DNA of 64,000 bases, taken from assembly GCF_010730745.1 (NCBI RefSeq), contig NZ_AP022615.1, positions 1,302,001 to 1,366,000 on the forward strand, given 5' to 3'. Shown piece by piece: positions 24,874-31,775 of the stretch (positions are counted from its first letter, which is position 1; each line of letters opens with the position of its first letter). The stretch is from Mycobacterium heidelbergense. Its GTDB lineage: Bacteria > Actinomycetota > Actinomycetes > Mycobacteriales > Mycobacteriaceae. Both the position numbers and the translations under genes were made by a program. The notes under the pieces are model-generated. The model saw only the letters and a program-made list of their open reading frames with translations. It did not search any database and was not told the DNA's origin.

Positions 24874-25734
24874 CTATCGCCCGGCCATCTCCTCCAGCCG
24901 GCGGATGCGGTCCTCGATCGGCGGGTGCGTCGAGAACAGCGACCCGATCCGCTCGCCCGCGCGGAACGGGTTGGCGATCATCAGGTGCGCCTGGCTGGCC
25001 AGCTGCGGCTCCGGCGGCAGCGGGGCCGCCTGTACGCCGCCGGAGATCTTGCGCAGGGCCGACGCCAAGGCCAGCGGGTCGCCGGTCAGCACGGCACCCG
25101 ACTCGTCGGCCTGGTATTCGCGTGAGCGTGACACCGCCAGCCGCACCACCGTCGCGGCGATCGGGCCCAGCAACGAAACCAGCAGCAGCGCAAAAGGATT
25201 CTCGCCATCCCGGTTGCCGCCGAACATGCCCGCCCACATGGCCATGTTGGCCAGCGCGGTGATCACCGACGCCATCGCGCCCGCGATGCAGGAGATCAGG
25301 ATGTCGCGGTTGTAGACGTGCGAAAGCTCGTGCCCGAGCACCGCGCGCAGCTCGCGCTCGTTGAGGATGTCCAGGATGCCGGTGGTGCAGCACACCGCGG
25401 CGTTGCGGGGGTTGCGGCCGGTGGCGAACGCGTTGGGCGCGTTGGTGTCGCTGATGTACAGCCTCGGCATCGGCTGGTGCGCGGCGGTGGCCAGCTCGCG
25501 CACGATCCGATACATCGCCGGCGCCTGCAGCTCGGAAACCGGCTGCGCGTGCATGGCCCGCAGCGCCAGCTTGTCGCTGTTGTAGTAGGTGTAGACGTTC
25601 ATGCCGATGGCGAACAGCACCGCGAACAGCATCGCCGTCCGGCCGAACAGCGAGCCGACAAACACGATCAACGCGGACATACCGACCAACAGGGCGAACG
25701 TCTTCAGCCTGTTGGCATGGGGATGCCAGGTCAT
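24874..25734 (-). CDS. htpX: membrane metalloprotease HtpX
   Basis: A 286-residue M48 zinc protease of the cytoplasmic membrane, involved in degrading misfolded membrane proteins. Two N-terminal helices (residues 11-48) precede the zinc site HELSH (His135, Glu136, His139), and the third ligand is likely Glu206 in SREYQADESG. Another helical pair lies between them (145-200). Length and order match Rv0563 as I recall it. It is transcribed in the same direction as grcC1, 104 bases downstream, and may be part of that transcript. Confidence 0.96.
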   Translation of the reverse strand: MTWHPHANRLKTFALLVGMSALIVFVGSLFGRTAMLFAVLFAIGMNVYTYYNSDKLALRAMHAQPVSELQAPAMYRIVRELATAAHQPMPRLYISDTNAPNAFATGRNPRNAAVCCTTGILDILNERELRAVLGHELSHVYNRDILISCIAGAMASVITALANMAMWAGMFGGNRDGENPFALLLVSLLGPIAATVVRLAVSRSREYQADESGAVLTGDPLALASALRKISGGVQAAPLPPEPQLASQAHLMIANPFRAGERIGSLFSTHPPIEDRIRRLEEMAGR

Positions 25735-25838
25735 CGGTGTCCTCCTCGGAACACTCGGGAAAACTCAATTATTGGTGACTACTGCTCATTGAACGCCCCG
25801 GATGACCTTCCTGGTTCCGCGACCCGCGGCGGGCAGCA

Positions 25839-26855
25839 CTAGCCGTGCCGGCTCACCGTGTAGTCGACCAGCGTCGCCAGCGCGTGCCGGCCGGGAACGT
25901 CGGGCAAAAAGGCCAGCTCCTGGCGCGCTTGCTCCGCATACTGCGCCAGGAAGTGTTTGGCCTTGGCCATGCCCGGCGACGCCCGCAGCAGCGCCAGGGC
26001 CTCGGTCACCGCCCCGTCGTCGTCGACCGGTCCGGCCAGCAGCTCGCGCAGCCGCGCCGCCTCGGGCCCGGGTTCGCGCAGCGCGTAGACCATCGGCAGG
26101 GTGTGCACCCCTTCGCGCACGTCGGTGCCCGGCAGCTTCCCGGACTCGTGGGAGTCGCTGTCGATGTCGATGATGTCGTCGGAGATCTGAAAAGCGGTGC
26201 CGACGATGCCGCCGAGGCGGCTCAACCGCCGCACCTGGTCGCCGTCGGCGCCGGCGAACATCCCGCCGAATTCGCCGGCCGCGGAGATCAGGCACGCCGT
26301 CTTCTCGTACACCACCTTCAGGTAGTGGTCGACCGGATCGGCCCCCGCGGCCGCTCCGGTCAAGCCCCGGGTCTCGCGCATCTGCCCGGTCACCAGTTGG
26401 GCGAACGTCTCGGCGATCAGCCGCACCGCCTCCGGCCCGAGCCGCGACACCAGGCGCGACGCCGTCGCGAACAGGTAGTCGCCGGCCAGGATCGCGACGT
26501 TGTTGCCCCAGCGGACGTTGGCGGTGGGCGTGCCGCGGCGGACCTCCGCCTCGTCCATCACGTCGTCGTGATAGAGCGTGGCCAGGTGCACCAGTTCGAT
26601 GACGGCGCCCGCGATGGTCACCTCCCCGGCATCCGGGTTGGGTCCGGTGTGGGCGGACAGCACGGTGAACAGCGGCCGGAACCGCTTGCCGCCGGCCTTG
26701 AACAGGTGCGTGAGCGAGTCGGTCATCACCTCGTCGGCGCTGTGCAGCTCGGTGTCCATGAGCCGCTCGATCCGCCCGACGCCGTCGCGCACGGTCGCGG
26801 CGAAGGCGGCGTCTCCGAAGTCAATACCCGCCACCACCGTCGCCGGAGTCCTCAC
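25839..26855 (-). CDS. grcC1: polyprenyl diphosphate synthase GrcC1
   Basis: A 338-residue trans-isoprenyl diphosphate synthase. The first aspartate-rich motif is HDDVMDE (Asp97, Asp98, Asp101) and the second DDIIDID (Asp226, Asp227, Asp230), with the substrate-binding GGKRFRP near 55. It should elongate farnesyl or geranylgeranyl diphosphate to the long-chain side chain of menaquinone, which fits the neighbouring men genes. It resembles Rv0562. The start GTG 26855 was chosen because the family begins there and a -10-like TATGTT ends six bases upstream, making a leaderless transcript likely. Confidence 0.94.
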   Translation of the reverse strand: MRTPATVVAGIDFGDAAFAATVRDGVGRIERLMDTELHSADEVMTDSLTHLFKAGGKRFRPLFTVLSAHTGPNPDAGEVTIAGAVIELVHLATLYHDDVMDEAEVRRGTPTANVRWGNNVAILAGDYLFATASRLVSRLGPEAVRLIAETFAQLVTGQMRETRGLTGAAAGADPVDHYLKVVYEKTACLISAAGEFGGMFAGADGDQVRRLSRLGGIVGTAFQISDDIIDIDSDSHESGKLPGTDVREGVHTLPMVYALREPGPEAARLRELLAGPVDDDGAVTEALALLRASPGMAKAKHFLAQYAEQARQELAFLPDVPGRHALATLVDYTVSRHG

Positions 26856-26876
26856 CCGACCAACATACTGGTGGGC
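26856..26876. promoter_or_regulatory. compact divergent promoter between grcC1 and menJ
   Basis: Only 21 bases separate the two start codons. On the minus strand TATGTT (26867-26862) lies six bases before GTG 26855. On the plus strand CATACT (26864-26869) lies seven bases before ATG 26877. The two -10 candidates share four bases, so one AT-rich patch may serve both directions. Confidence 0.5.
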
Positions 26877-28106
26877 ATGCGGACGGCAGCCCTCAAGGCC
26901 CAAGTGGTGGTCGTGGGCGCCGGACCCGCCGGTTCGGCGGCGGCGGCCTGGGCCGCCCGCGCGGGCCATGACGTCCTGGTCATCGACTCCGCCAGCTTCC
27001 CCCGCGACAAGCCCTGCGGCGACGGGCTGACCCCGCGCGCCGTCGCCGAGCTGGAACGACTGGGGCTCGGCGACTGGCTCGACACCCGCATCCGGCACCG
27101 GGGCCTGCGGATGAGCGGATTCGGCGGCGAGGTGGAAGTCGACTGGCCCGGCCCGTCGTTCCCGTCGACCGGCAGCGCGGTGGCCCGCCTGGAGCTGGAC
27201 GACCGCATCCGCAAAGTCGCCGAGGATTCCGGGGCGCGGATGCTGCTCGGCGTCAAAGCCGTTGCGGTGCATTATGACTCGTCGCGGCGGGTGGCGTCGC
27301 TGACGCTCGCCGACGGCACCGAGGTGGGCTGTCGCCGGTTGATCGTGGCCGACGGGGCGCGGTCGTCGCTGGGCCGCAAGCTGGGCCGGCGCTGGCACCA
27401 GGAGACCGTGTACGGCGTCGCCGCCCGCGGCTATCTGGCCACCGAGCGCAGCGACGACCCCTGGCTGACCTCGCATCTGGAGCTGCGCTCCCCCGACGGC
27501 GCCGTGCTGCCCGGCTACGGCTGGATCTTCCCGCTGGGCAACGGCGAGGTGAACATCGGCGTCGGGGCGTTGTCGACGTCGAAACGGCCGGCGGATCTGG
27601 CGCTGCGGCCGCTGATCTCCTACTACGCCGACCTGCGCCGCGACGAGTGGGGCTTCACCGGCGGCCCCCGGGCGGTGTCGTCGGCGCTGCTGCCCATGGG
27701 CGGCGCCGTGTCCGGGGTGGCCGGGCCGAACTGGATGCTGATCGGCGACGCCGCGGCGTGCGTCAACCCGCTCAACGGCGAGGGCATCGACTACGGCCTG
27801 GAGACGGGGCGGCTGGCCGCCGAACTGCTGGACTCACGCGACCTGACGCGGGTGTGGCCGTCGGTGCTGCAGCATCACTACGCCCGCGGATTTTCGGTCG
27901 CCCGCCGGCTGGCGCTGTTGCTGACGTTCCAGCGGTTCCTGCCGGCGACCGGGCCGATCGCGATGCGCTCGACGGGGCTGATGACGATCGCCGTGCGGGT
28001 GATGGCCAACCTTGTCACCGACGACGATGCCGACTGGGTGGCGCGGGCCTGGCGGGGCGGCGGGCGGTTGTCCCGGCTGATCGATCGCCGAACGCCGTTC
28101 AGCTGA
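26877..28106 (+). CDS. menJ: menaquinone beta-isoprene reductase MenJ (geranylgeranyl reductase family)
   Basis: A 409-residue FAD-dependent reductase. It has the N-terminal FAD motif VVVGAGPAGSAAAAW, the GGR-family signature FPRDKPCGDGLTPRAVAELE, and the second FAD motif GDAAACVNPLNGEGIDYGLE. MenJ saturates the beta-isoprene unit of MK-9 to MK-9(II-H2), the major mycobacterial menaquinone. It corresponds to Rv0561c and lies back to back with grcC1, which makes the side chain, so the divergent pair supplies and modifies the same tail. The stop is eight bases before a perfect 18-bp palindrome. Confidence 0.94.
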   Translation: MRTAALKAQVVVVGAGPAGSAAAAWAARAGHDVLVIDSASFPRDKPCGDGLTPRAVAELERLGLGDWLDTRIRHRGLRMSGFGGEVEVDWPGPSFPSTGSAVARLELDDRIRKVAEDSGARMLLGVKAVAVHYDSSRRVASLTLADGTEVGCRRLIVADGARSSLGRKLGRRWHQETVYGVAARGYLATERSDDPWLTSHLELRSPDGAVLPGYGWIFPLGNGEVNIGVGALSTSKRPADLALRPLISYYADLRRDEWGFTGGPRAVSSALLPMGGAVSGVAGPNWMLIGDAAACVNPLNGEGIDYGLETGRLAAELLDSRDLTRVWPSVLQHHYARGFSVARRLALLLTFQRFLPATGPIAMRSTGLMTIAVRVMANLVTDDDADWVARAWRGGGRLSRLIDRRTPFS

Positions 28107-28113
28107 GCCAACT

Positions 28114-28131
28114 ATGGCACCCGGGTGCCAT
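28114..28131. promoter_or_regulatory. perfect 18-bp palindrome downstream of menJ
   Basis: ATGGCACCCGGGTGCCAT is fully self-complementary. It adjoins the first operator-like repeat of the next gene. It could end menJ transcription or be a dimeric regulator site. Confidence 0.5.
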
Positions 28132-28170
28132 ATCAACCCCGTTGACATGTATCAACCAGATTGATATATC
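28131..28170 (+). promoter_or_regulatory. promoter with tandem operator repeats for the inducible methyltransferase gene
   Basis: The -35 TTGACA (28142-28147) and -10 TATATC (28165-28170) are 17 bases apart, and the ATG follows the -10 by six bases, giving a leaderless mRNA. Two palindromes cover the promoter: TATCAA-N5-TTGACA (28131-28147) and TATCAA-N5-TTGATA (28150-28166), repeated at a 19-base interval. In H37Rv the homologous gene is reported to be salicylate-inducible and repressed by the MarR-type regulator Rv2887, so these are likely MarR sites. Confidence 0.75.
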
Positions 28171-28176
28171 TGGAGC

Positions 28177-28866
28177 ATGACCGAAACAGATTTCCAATTC
28201 GAATCCGCCTACCGCGGTGAGTCCGCGCAGTTCGGCGAGGGAGTAAGGCCGCCCTGGAGCATTGGCGCCCCGCAACCCGAGCTCGCCGCCCTGATCGAAC
28301 AGGGCAGGTTCCACGGCGACATCTTGGACGTCGGCTGCGGCGAAGCGGCCATCTCGCTGCATCTGGCGGAGCAAGGACACGCCACCGTCGGCCTGGACCT
28401 GTCTCCCACCGCGATCGACCTGGCCCGCCGCGAGGCCCAGAAGCGGGGACTGACCAACGCCACCTTCGAGGTCGCCGACATCGCCGATTTCACGACCTTC
28501 CCGCCGGGATCCGACGGCCGGTTCGGCACCATCGTCGACAGCACGTTGTTCCACTCCATCCCGGTGGAGGCACGCGACGGCTACCAGCGGTCGATCACGC
28601 AAGCCGCCGCGCCCGGCGCCTCCTACTACGCCCTCGTCTTCGACAAGGCCGCGGTGCCCGAGGGTCCCATCAACGCCGTCACCGCCGACGAACTGCACGA
28701 CGTGGTGTCCAGGTACTGGGTCGTCGACGACATCAGGGCCGCCCGCCTCTACGCCAAGGCGCCGAAGGACTTTTTCGGCATGACCAGCATCGTCGACGTC
28801 CGCGAGGAGCCGAACGGGCTGGTGTCGGTCGGTGGCTGGCTGCTGTCCGCGCGCCTCGGTTCCTAA
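28177..28866 (+). CDS. SAM-dependent benzoquinone-type methyltransferase (Rv0560c-like)
   Basis: A 229-residue class I methyltransferase. The SAM-binding motif I is ILDVGCGEAAISL near residue 50, followed by VGLDLSPTAIDLARREA. It closely resembles Rv0560c, a salicylate-inducible enzyme reported to N-methylate and inactivate some antimicrobials and to methylate quinols. The promoter carries two operator-like repeats, so tight repression with induction by small aromatic compounds is expected. It stands between menJ and menG, but its promoter suggests a separate xenobiotic-response role. Confidence 0.9.
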   Translation: MTETDFQFESAYRGESAQFGEGVRPPWSIGAPQPELAALIEQGRFHGDILDVGCGEAAISLHLAEQGHATVGLDLSPTAIDLARREAQKRGLTNATFEVADIADFTTFPPGSDGRFGTIVDSTLFHSIPVEARDGYQRSITQAAAPGASYYALVFDKAAVPEGPINAVTADELHDVVSRYWVVDDIRAARLYAKAPKDFFGMTSIVDVREEPNGLVSVGGWLLSARLGS

Positions 28867-28890
28867 CCGACCAGGTGTATAGTCCAGCTA

Positions 28891-29229
28891 ATGAAGCGTA
28901 TGGGGCTGGCCGCGGGCGCCGCCGCGGCGGCAGCAGCAATCGCGCTGGCAGCGCCGGCGCAGGCCGACGACTATGACTACCCGTTCAAACAAACCGTCAA
29001 TGGCTTCGGCGTGTACGGACCGCAGGACCAGCTCGCGTGGCTGGGCAAGATCAGCTGCGACCGGATCGGCCGGGGCGTGGACGGCGACGCGTACAAGTCG
29101 GCCAATTTCATCCAGCGCAACCTGCCCAGGGGCACCACCCAGGGCCAGGCGTTCCAGTTCCTGGGCGCCGCGATCGACCACTACTGCCCCGCCCAGGTCG
29201 GCTTCCTGCAACAGGCCGGCGCTCACTAG
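28891..29229 (+). CDS. small secreted DUF732 protein (Rv0559c-like)
   Basis: A 112-residue secreted protein. The Ala-rich signal peptide ends at AQA (about residue 25). The mature part has the DUF732 pattern, with two Cys (ISCDRIG and DHYCPAQ) likely joined by a disulfide, and helical repeats (FGVYGPQDQLAWLGK). Function is unknown. TATAGT at 28878-28883 lies seven bases before the ATG, so it may have its own leaderless promoter, although it also follows the methyltransferase by 24 bases. Confidence 0.88.
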   Translation: MKRMGLAAGAAAAAAAIALAAPAQADDYDYPFKQTVNGFGVYGPQDQLAWLGKISCDRIGRGVDGDAYKSANFIQRNLPRGTTQGQAFQFLGAAIDHYCPAQVGFLQQAGAH

Positions 29230-29235
29230 GTTATG

Positions 29236-29283
29236 GTGCCGACCCGCGGCGCCCGGCGCCAGCGCCGCGCTTGCGATCGGCAC
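29236..29283. repeat. dispersed repeat family B, full copy 1
   Basis: A 48-bp element bounded by the inverted ends GTGCCGA and TCGGCAC. It shares its core (CGACCCGC, GGCGCCCGGC, then CGCCGCGCTTGCGATCG) with the repeat inside hemL, where the ends read GTGACGA/TCGTCAC. It lies just beyond the menG stop. Confidence 0.65.
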
Positions 29284-30008
29284 TAGGTCTGATGGTGCCG
29301 ACCCGCGGCGCCCGGCGCCAGCGCCGGCTTGTCCGCGGCGTGTAGGGCCACGATGCCGCCGGTCAGGTTGCGCCAGCGCACCGCCGACCACCCGGTCGCC
29401 GAGATCTCGTGCGCCAGCGCGGCCTGGTCGGGCCAGGCCCTGATCGACTCGGCCAGGTACACGTAGGCCTCGGGATTGCTGGACACCGCGCGCGCCACCC
29501 GCGGCAGCGCCCGCATCAGGTATTCCTTGTAGGCGGTGGCGAGCACCGCATTGGTGGGTGTGGAGAATTCGCATACCACCAACCGGCCGCCGGGGCGGGT
29601 GACGCGGAACATCTCGCGCAGCGCCGCCCGCCGGTCGGCCACGTTGCGCAACCCGAAACTGATGGTGACCGCGTCGAACACCGCGTCGCCGAACGGAAGC
29701 TTGGTGGCGTCACCGGCGACCTTCGGCACCTTGCGGCCGGCGCCCGCCGCCAGCATCCCGACCGAAAAATCGGCCGCCACACACCACGCCCCGGATCTCC
29801 TCAGCTCGACGGTCGACACCGCGGTGCCCGCGGCCAGGTCCAGCACCTTCTGACCGGGCCCGACCCCCAGCGCCGACCGGGTGGCTCGCCGCCAATACCG
29901 GTCCCGGCCCGCCGACAGCACGGTGTTGGTCAGGTCGTACCGGCCGGCGACGCCGTCGAACATCGACGCGACGTCCCGGGGGTCCTTGTCCAAGGCCGCG
30001 CGGCTCAC
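29283..30008 (-). CDS. menG: demethylmenaquinone methyltransferase MenG/UbiE
   Basis: A 241-residue methyltransferase that adds the C-2 methyl to demethylmenaquinone, the last ring step. The family start is visible (VASMFDGVAGRYDLTN), with SAM motif VLDLAAGTAVSTVE near residue 54 and DAVTISFGLRNVADRRAAL near 111, typical of UbiE/MenG. It corresponds to Rv0558 (often called menH). The last ~12 residues (ALAPGAAGRHHQT) are encoded by a partial copy of repeat family B, so the C-terminus was probably reshaped by the repeat. Confidence 0.94.
   Translation of the reverse strand: MSRAALDKDPRDVASMFDGVAGRYDLTNTVLSAGRDRYWRRATRSALGVGPGQKVLDLAAGTAVSTVELRRSGAWCVAADFSVGMLAAGAGRKVPKVAGDATKLPFGDAVFDAVTISFGLRNVADRRAALREMFRVTRPGGRLVVCEFSTPTNAVLATAYKEYLMRALPRVARAVSSNPEAYVYLAESIRAWPDQAALAHEISATGWSAVRWRNLTGGIVALHAADKPALAPGAAGRHHQT
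29295..29326. repeat. dispersed repeat family B, partial copy 2 inside menG 3' end
   Basis: The 32 bases repeat the start of copy 1 exactly, 59 bases downstream, then diverge. Together with the shared CACTAGG before each copy, this looks like a local tandem duplication. It encodes the C-terminal residues of MenG on the minus strand. Confidence 0.65.
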
Positions 30009-30059
30009 GACTCGACGGTACAGCGCGCGGGTGCTCTTCGGCGCTTCCCGCCGTGCGGG

Positions 30060-31223
30060 TCATTCCCCCTGCGCGTATCGCTTGGCGAACATGCGCCGCC
30101 GGGCGAGGGGCGACAGCACCGCCTCGTAGTGGCCGAGCAGCTCGTCGCAGATGACCGGCCAGCTGCGGCCCAACACACTGCGCCGCGCCGCGGGCGCGTA
30201 GCGGTGTCGTTCCGCGAGCAGGTGCGCGACGGCCTCGGGCAGCCGCGCCTCGAACTCGTTGACGGGCAACAGCAGTCCGGTGCGATACGGGGCGACCAGG
30301 TCACGTGGTCCGCCGGCGTCGGGGGCGATCACCGGCAGCCCCGACGCCATCGCCTCCTGCACGGCCTGGCAGAACGTCTCGTGCTCACCGGTATGCACGA
30401 AGACGTCCATGCTGGCATACGCCGCGGCGAGCTCGTCGCCGTACAGCGCGCCGGTGAAAACCGCTGTGGGCATTGCGGATTGCAGCTTGACCTGATCGAC
30501 GCCGTCGCCGACGATGACGAGCTGCACGGAACCGGTGGCGTGCAGCGCGGTCAGCCGCTCGACGTGCTTTTCCGGCGCGAGCCGTCCGACGAACCCGACG
30601 ATCGGCTTGCCGGTCGGTGACCACCGCCGCCGCAGCGCCTCGCTGCGCGCCGAGGGCGCGAACCGCAGCACGTCGACCCCGCGCGCCCACCGATGCACCC
30701 GCGGAAAACGGTGGGCAACAAGCGATTCCATCGTCACGCTGGACGGAGCCAGGGTGCGGTCGGCGAGGCCGTGCAGGTGGCGGAACCACGCCCACGCCGC
30801 CCGCGTCGTCATCGGGATGCCATAGCTCGCCGCAAAACCGGGGACGTCGGTCTGATACACCGCAACCGTCGGCACCCCGAGCCAGCGCGCCGCTTTCACG
30901 CCGCCGTAGCCCAGCAGCGCCGGCGACGCCAGATGCACGACGTCGGGATCGAATCCGCGTAGCACGCTCACCATTCGCGGCATCGGCACACCGAGCGGCA
31001 GCGTGGTCACCTTCGGGAACATGCGCGACGGCACCCGGTGCACCCGGACGCCGTCGTGAATGCGGTCCGCACGGGGTTGGCCCGGCGGGTTGTCGGGCGC
31101 GATGACGAGGGCCTCGTGACCGGTTCGCCGCAGATGCTCCAGGACGCGCAGCACCGAGTTGCTGACACCGTTGACATTGGGGAGGAAGGATTCGGCGACG
31201 ATCGCAACGCGCACGACACCCAC
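30060..31223 (-). CDS. mgtA: alpha-mannosyltransferase MgtA (GT4)
   Basis: A 387-residue GT-B fold glycosyltransferase. The N-terminal acceptor loop is VAIVAESFLPNVNGVSNSV, the donor-binding region includes VGFVGRLAPEKHVERL near residue 215, and the E-x7-E motif lies in EHETFCQAVQEAMASGLPVIAPDAGGP. It matches Rv0557 (MgtA, earlier PimB), which mannosylates a glucuronosyl diacylglycerol on the way to a lipomannan-like glycan. GTG 31223 and GTG 31214 are both possible starts. It lies 30 bases after the DUF3592-type gene, at the distal end of the men operon. Confidence 0.93.
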   Translation of the reverse strand: MGVVRVAIVAESFLPNVNGVSNSVLRVLEHLRRTGHEALVIAPDNPPGQPRADRIHDGVRVHRVPSRMFPKVTTLPLGVPMPRMVSVLRGFDPDVVHLASPALLGYGGVKAARWLGVPTVAVYQTDVPGFAASYGIPMTTRAAWAWFRHLHGLADRTLAPSSVTMESLVAHRFPRVHRWARGVDVLRFAPSARSEALRRRWSPTGKPIVGFVGRLAPEKHVERLTALHATGSVQLVIVGDGVDQVKLQSAMPTAVFTGALYGDELAAAYASMDVFVHTGEHETFCQAVQEAMASGLPVIAPDAGGPRDLVAPYRTGLLLPVNEFEARLPEAVAHLLAERHRYAPAARRSVLGRSWPVICDELLGHYEAVLSPLARRRMFAKRYAQGE

Positions 31224-31253
31224 GATGTCAGCGTCGGCTGTCGGAAAGGTTGC

Positions 31254-31775
31254 CTACGGGCATACGTCGTGCGAAATCTGCTGGTCGCGGCGGTCCAACC
31301 ACCTGTCCAGCAGCGCCAGACCTATCAGGGCCGCCGCCGCGACGAGCCAGGCCACCACCGCGATGGATCCGGCCGGGATGATCGCCAGCCCGGCGTTGCG
31401 ATGTTGCACCCGAACCAGGTTCGGGTCGTTCTTGTTGTATTCGACGTAAATCCGCATACCCGTCGACAATTGGGACGGATACAGCACGCCGAGCTCGGGC
31501 CGATAGGTGACGCGCTCGGGTGTGACGAATTCGATGGTGGAGCGCCGCGGCCCGGCGCTGAGCACCTCGGCCTGCGCCACCCCCATATTGTGTCGAATCG
31601 CAAGGTCGTCGCGCCAGGCACCGGCCACCAGCAGCACCGACTGCAGCGTGACCAAACCGGTCACGATGAGCACCCCAATCCGCGCCCACCGCAACACAAT
31701 TCTGGTGAGGGTGGCGGGCCGTTCGTCGGTGCGTCCATGAATCAGAAAGCGCAGCAACGCTTTTGGTGATATCAC
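31254..31775 (-). CDS. DUF3592-type membrane protein
   Basis: A 173-residue protein with a membrane helix near 30-52 (IGVLIVTGLVTLQSVLLVAGAW) and another near 136-158 before a short charged tail. A beta-rich extracytoplasmic domain between them has the DUF3592 pattern (AEVLSAGPRRSTIEFVTPE, then SQLSTGMRIYVEYNKNDP). Function is unknown. The GTG start overlaps the menD stop by four bases (GTGA), so it is translated with menD and may help the membrane step or mgtA. It corresponds to Rv0556. Confidence 0.87.
   Translation of the reverse strand: MISPKALLRFLIHGRTDERPATLTRIVLRWARIGVLIVTGLVTLQSVLLVAGAWRDDLAIRHNMGVAQAEVLSAGPRRSTIEFVTPERVTYRPELGVLYPSQLSTGMRIYVEYNKNDPNLVRVQHRNAGLAIIPAGSIAVVAWLVAAAALIGLALLDRWLDRRDQQISHDVCP

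Noticed and set aside
25839..27476. Extended 545-residue version of GrcC1
   Set aside because: The extra N-terminal part is antisense to menJ. The prenyl synthase family begins at GTG 26855, which has a fitting -10 box.
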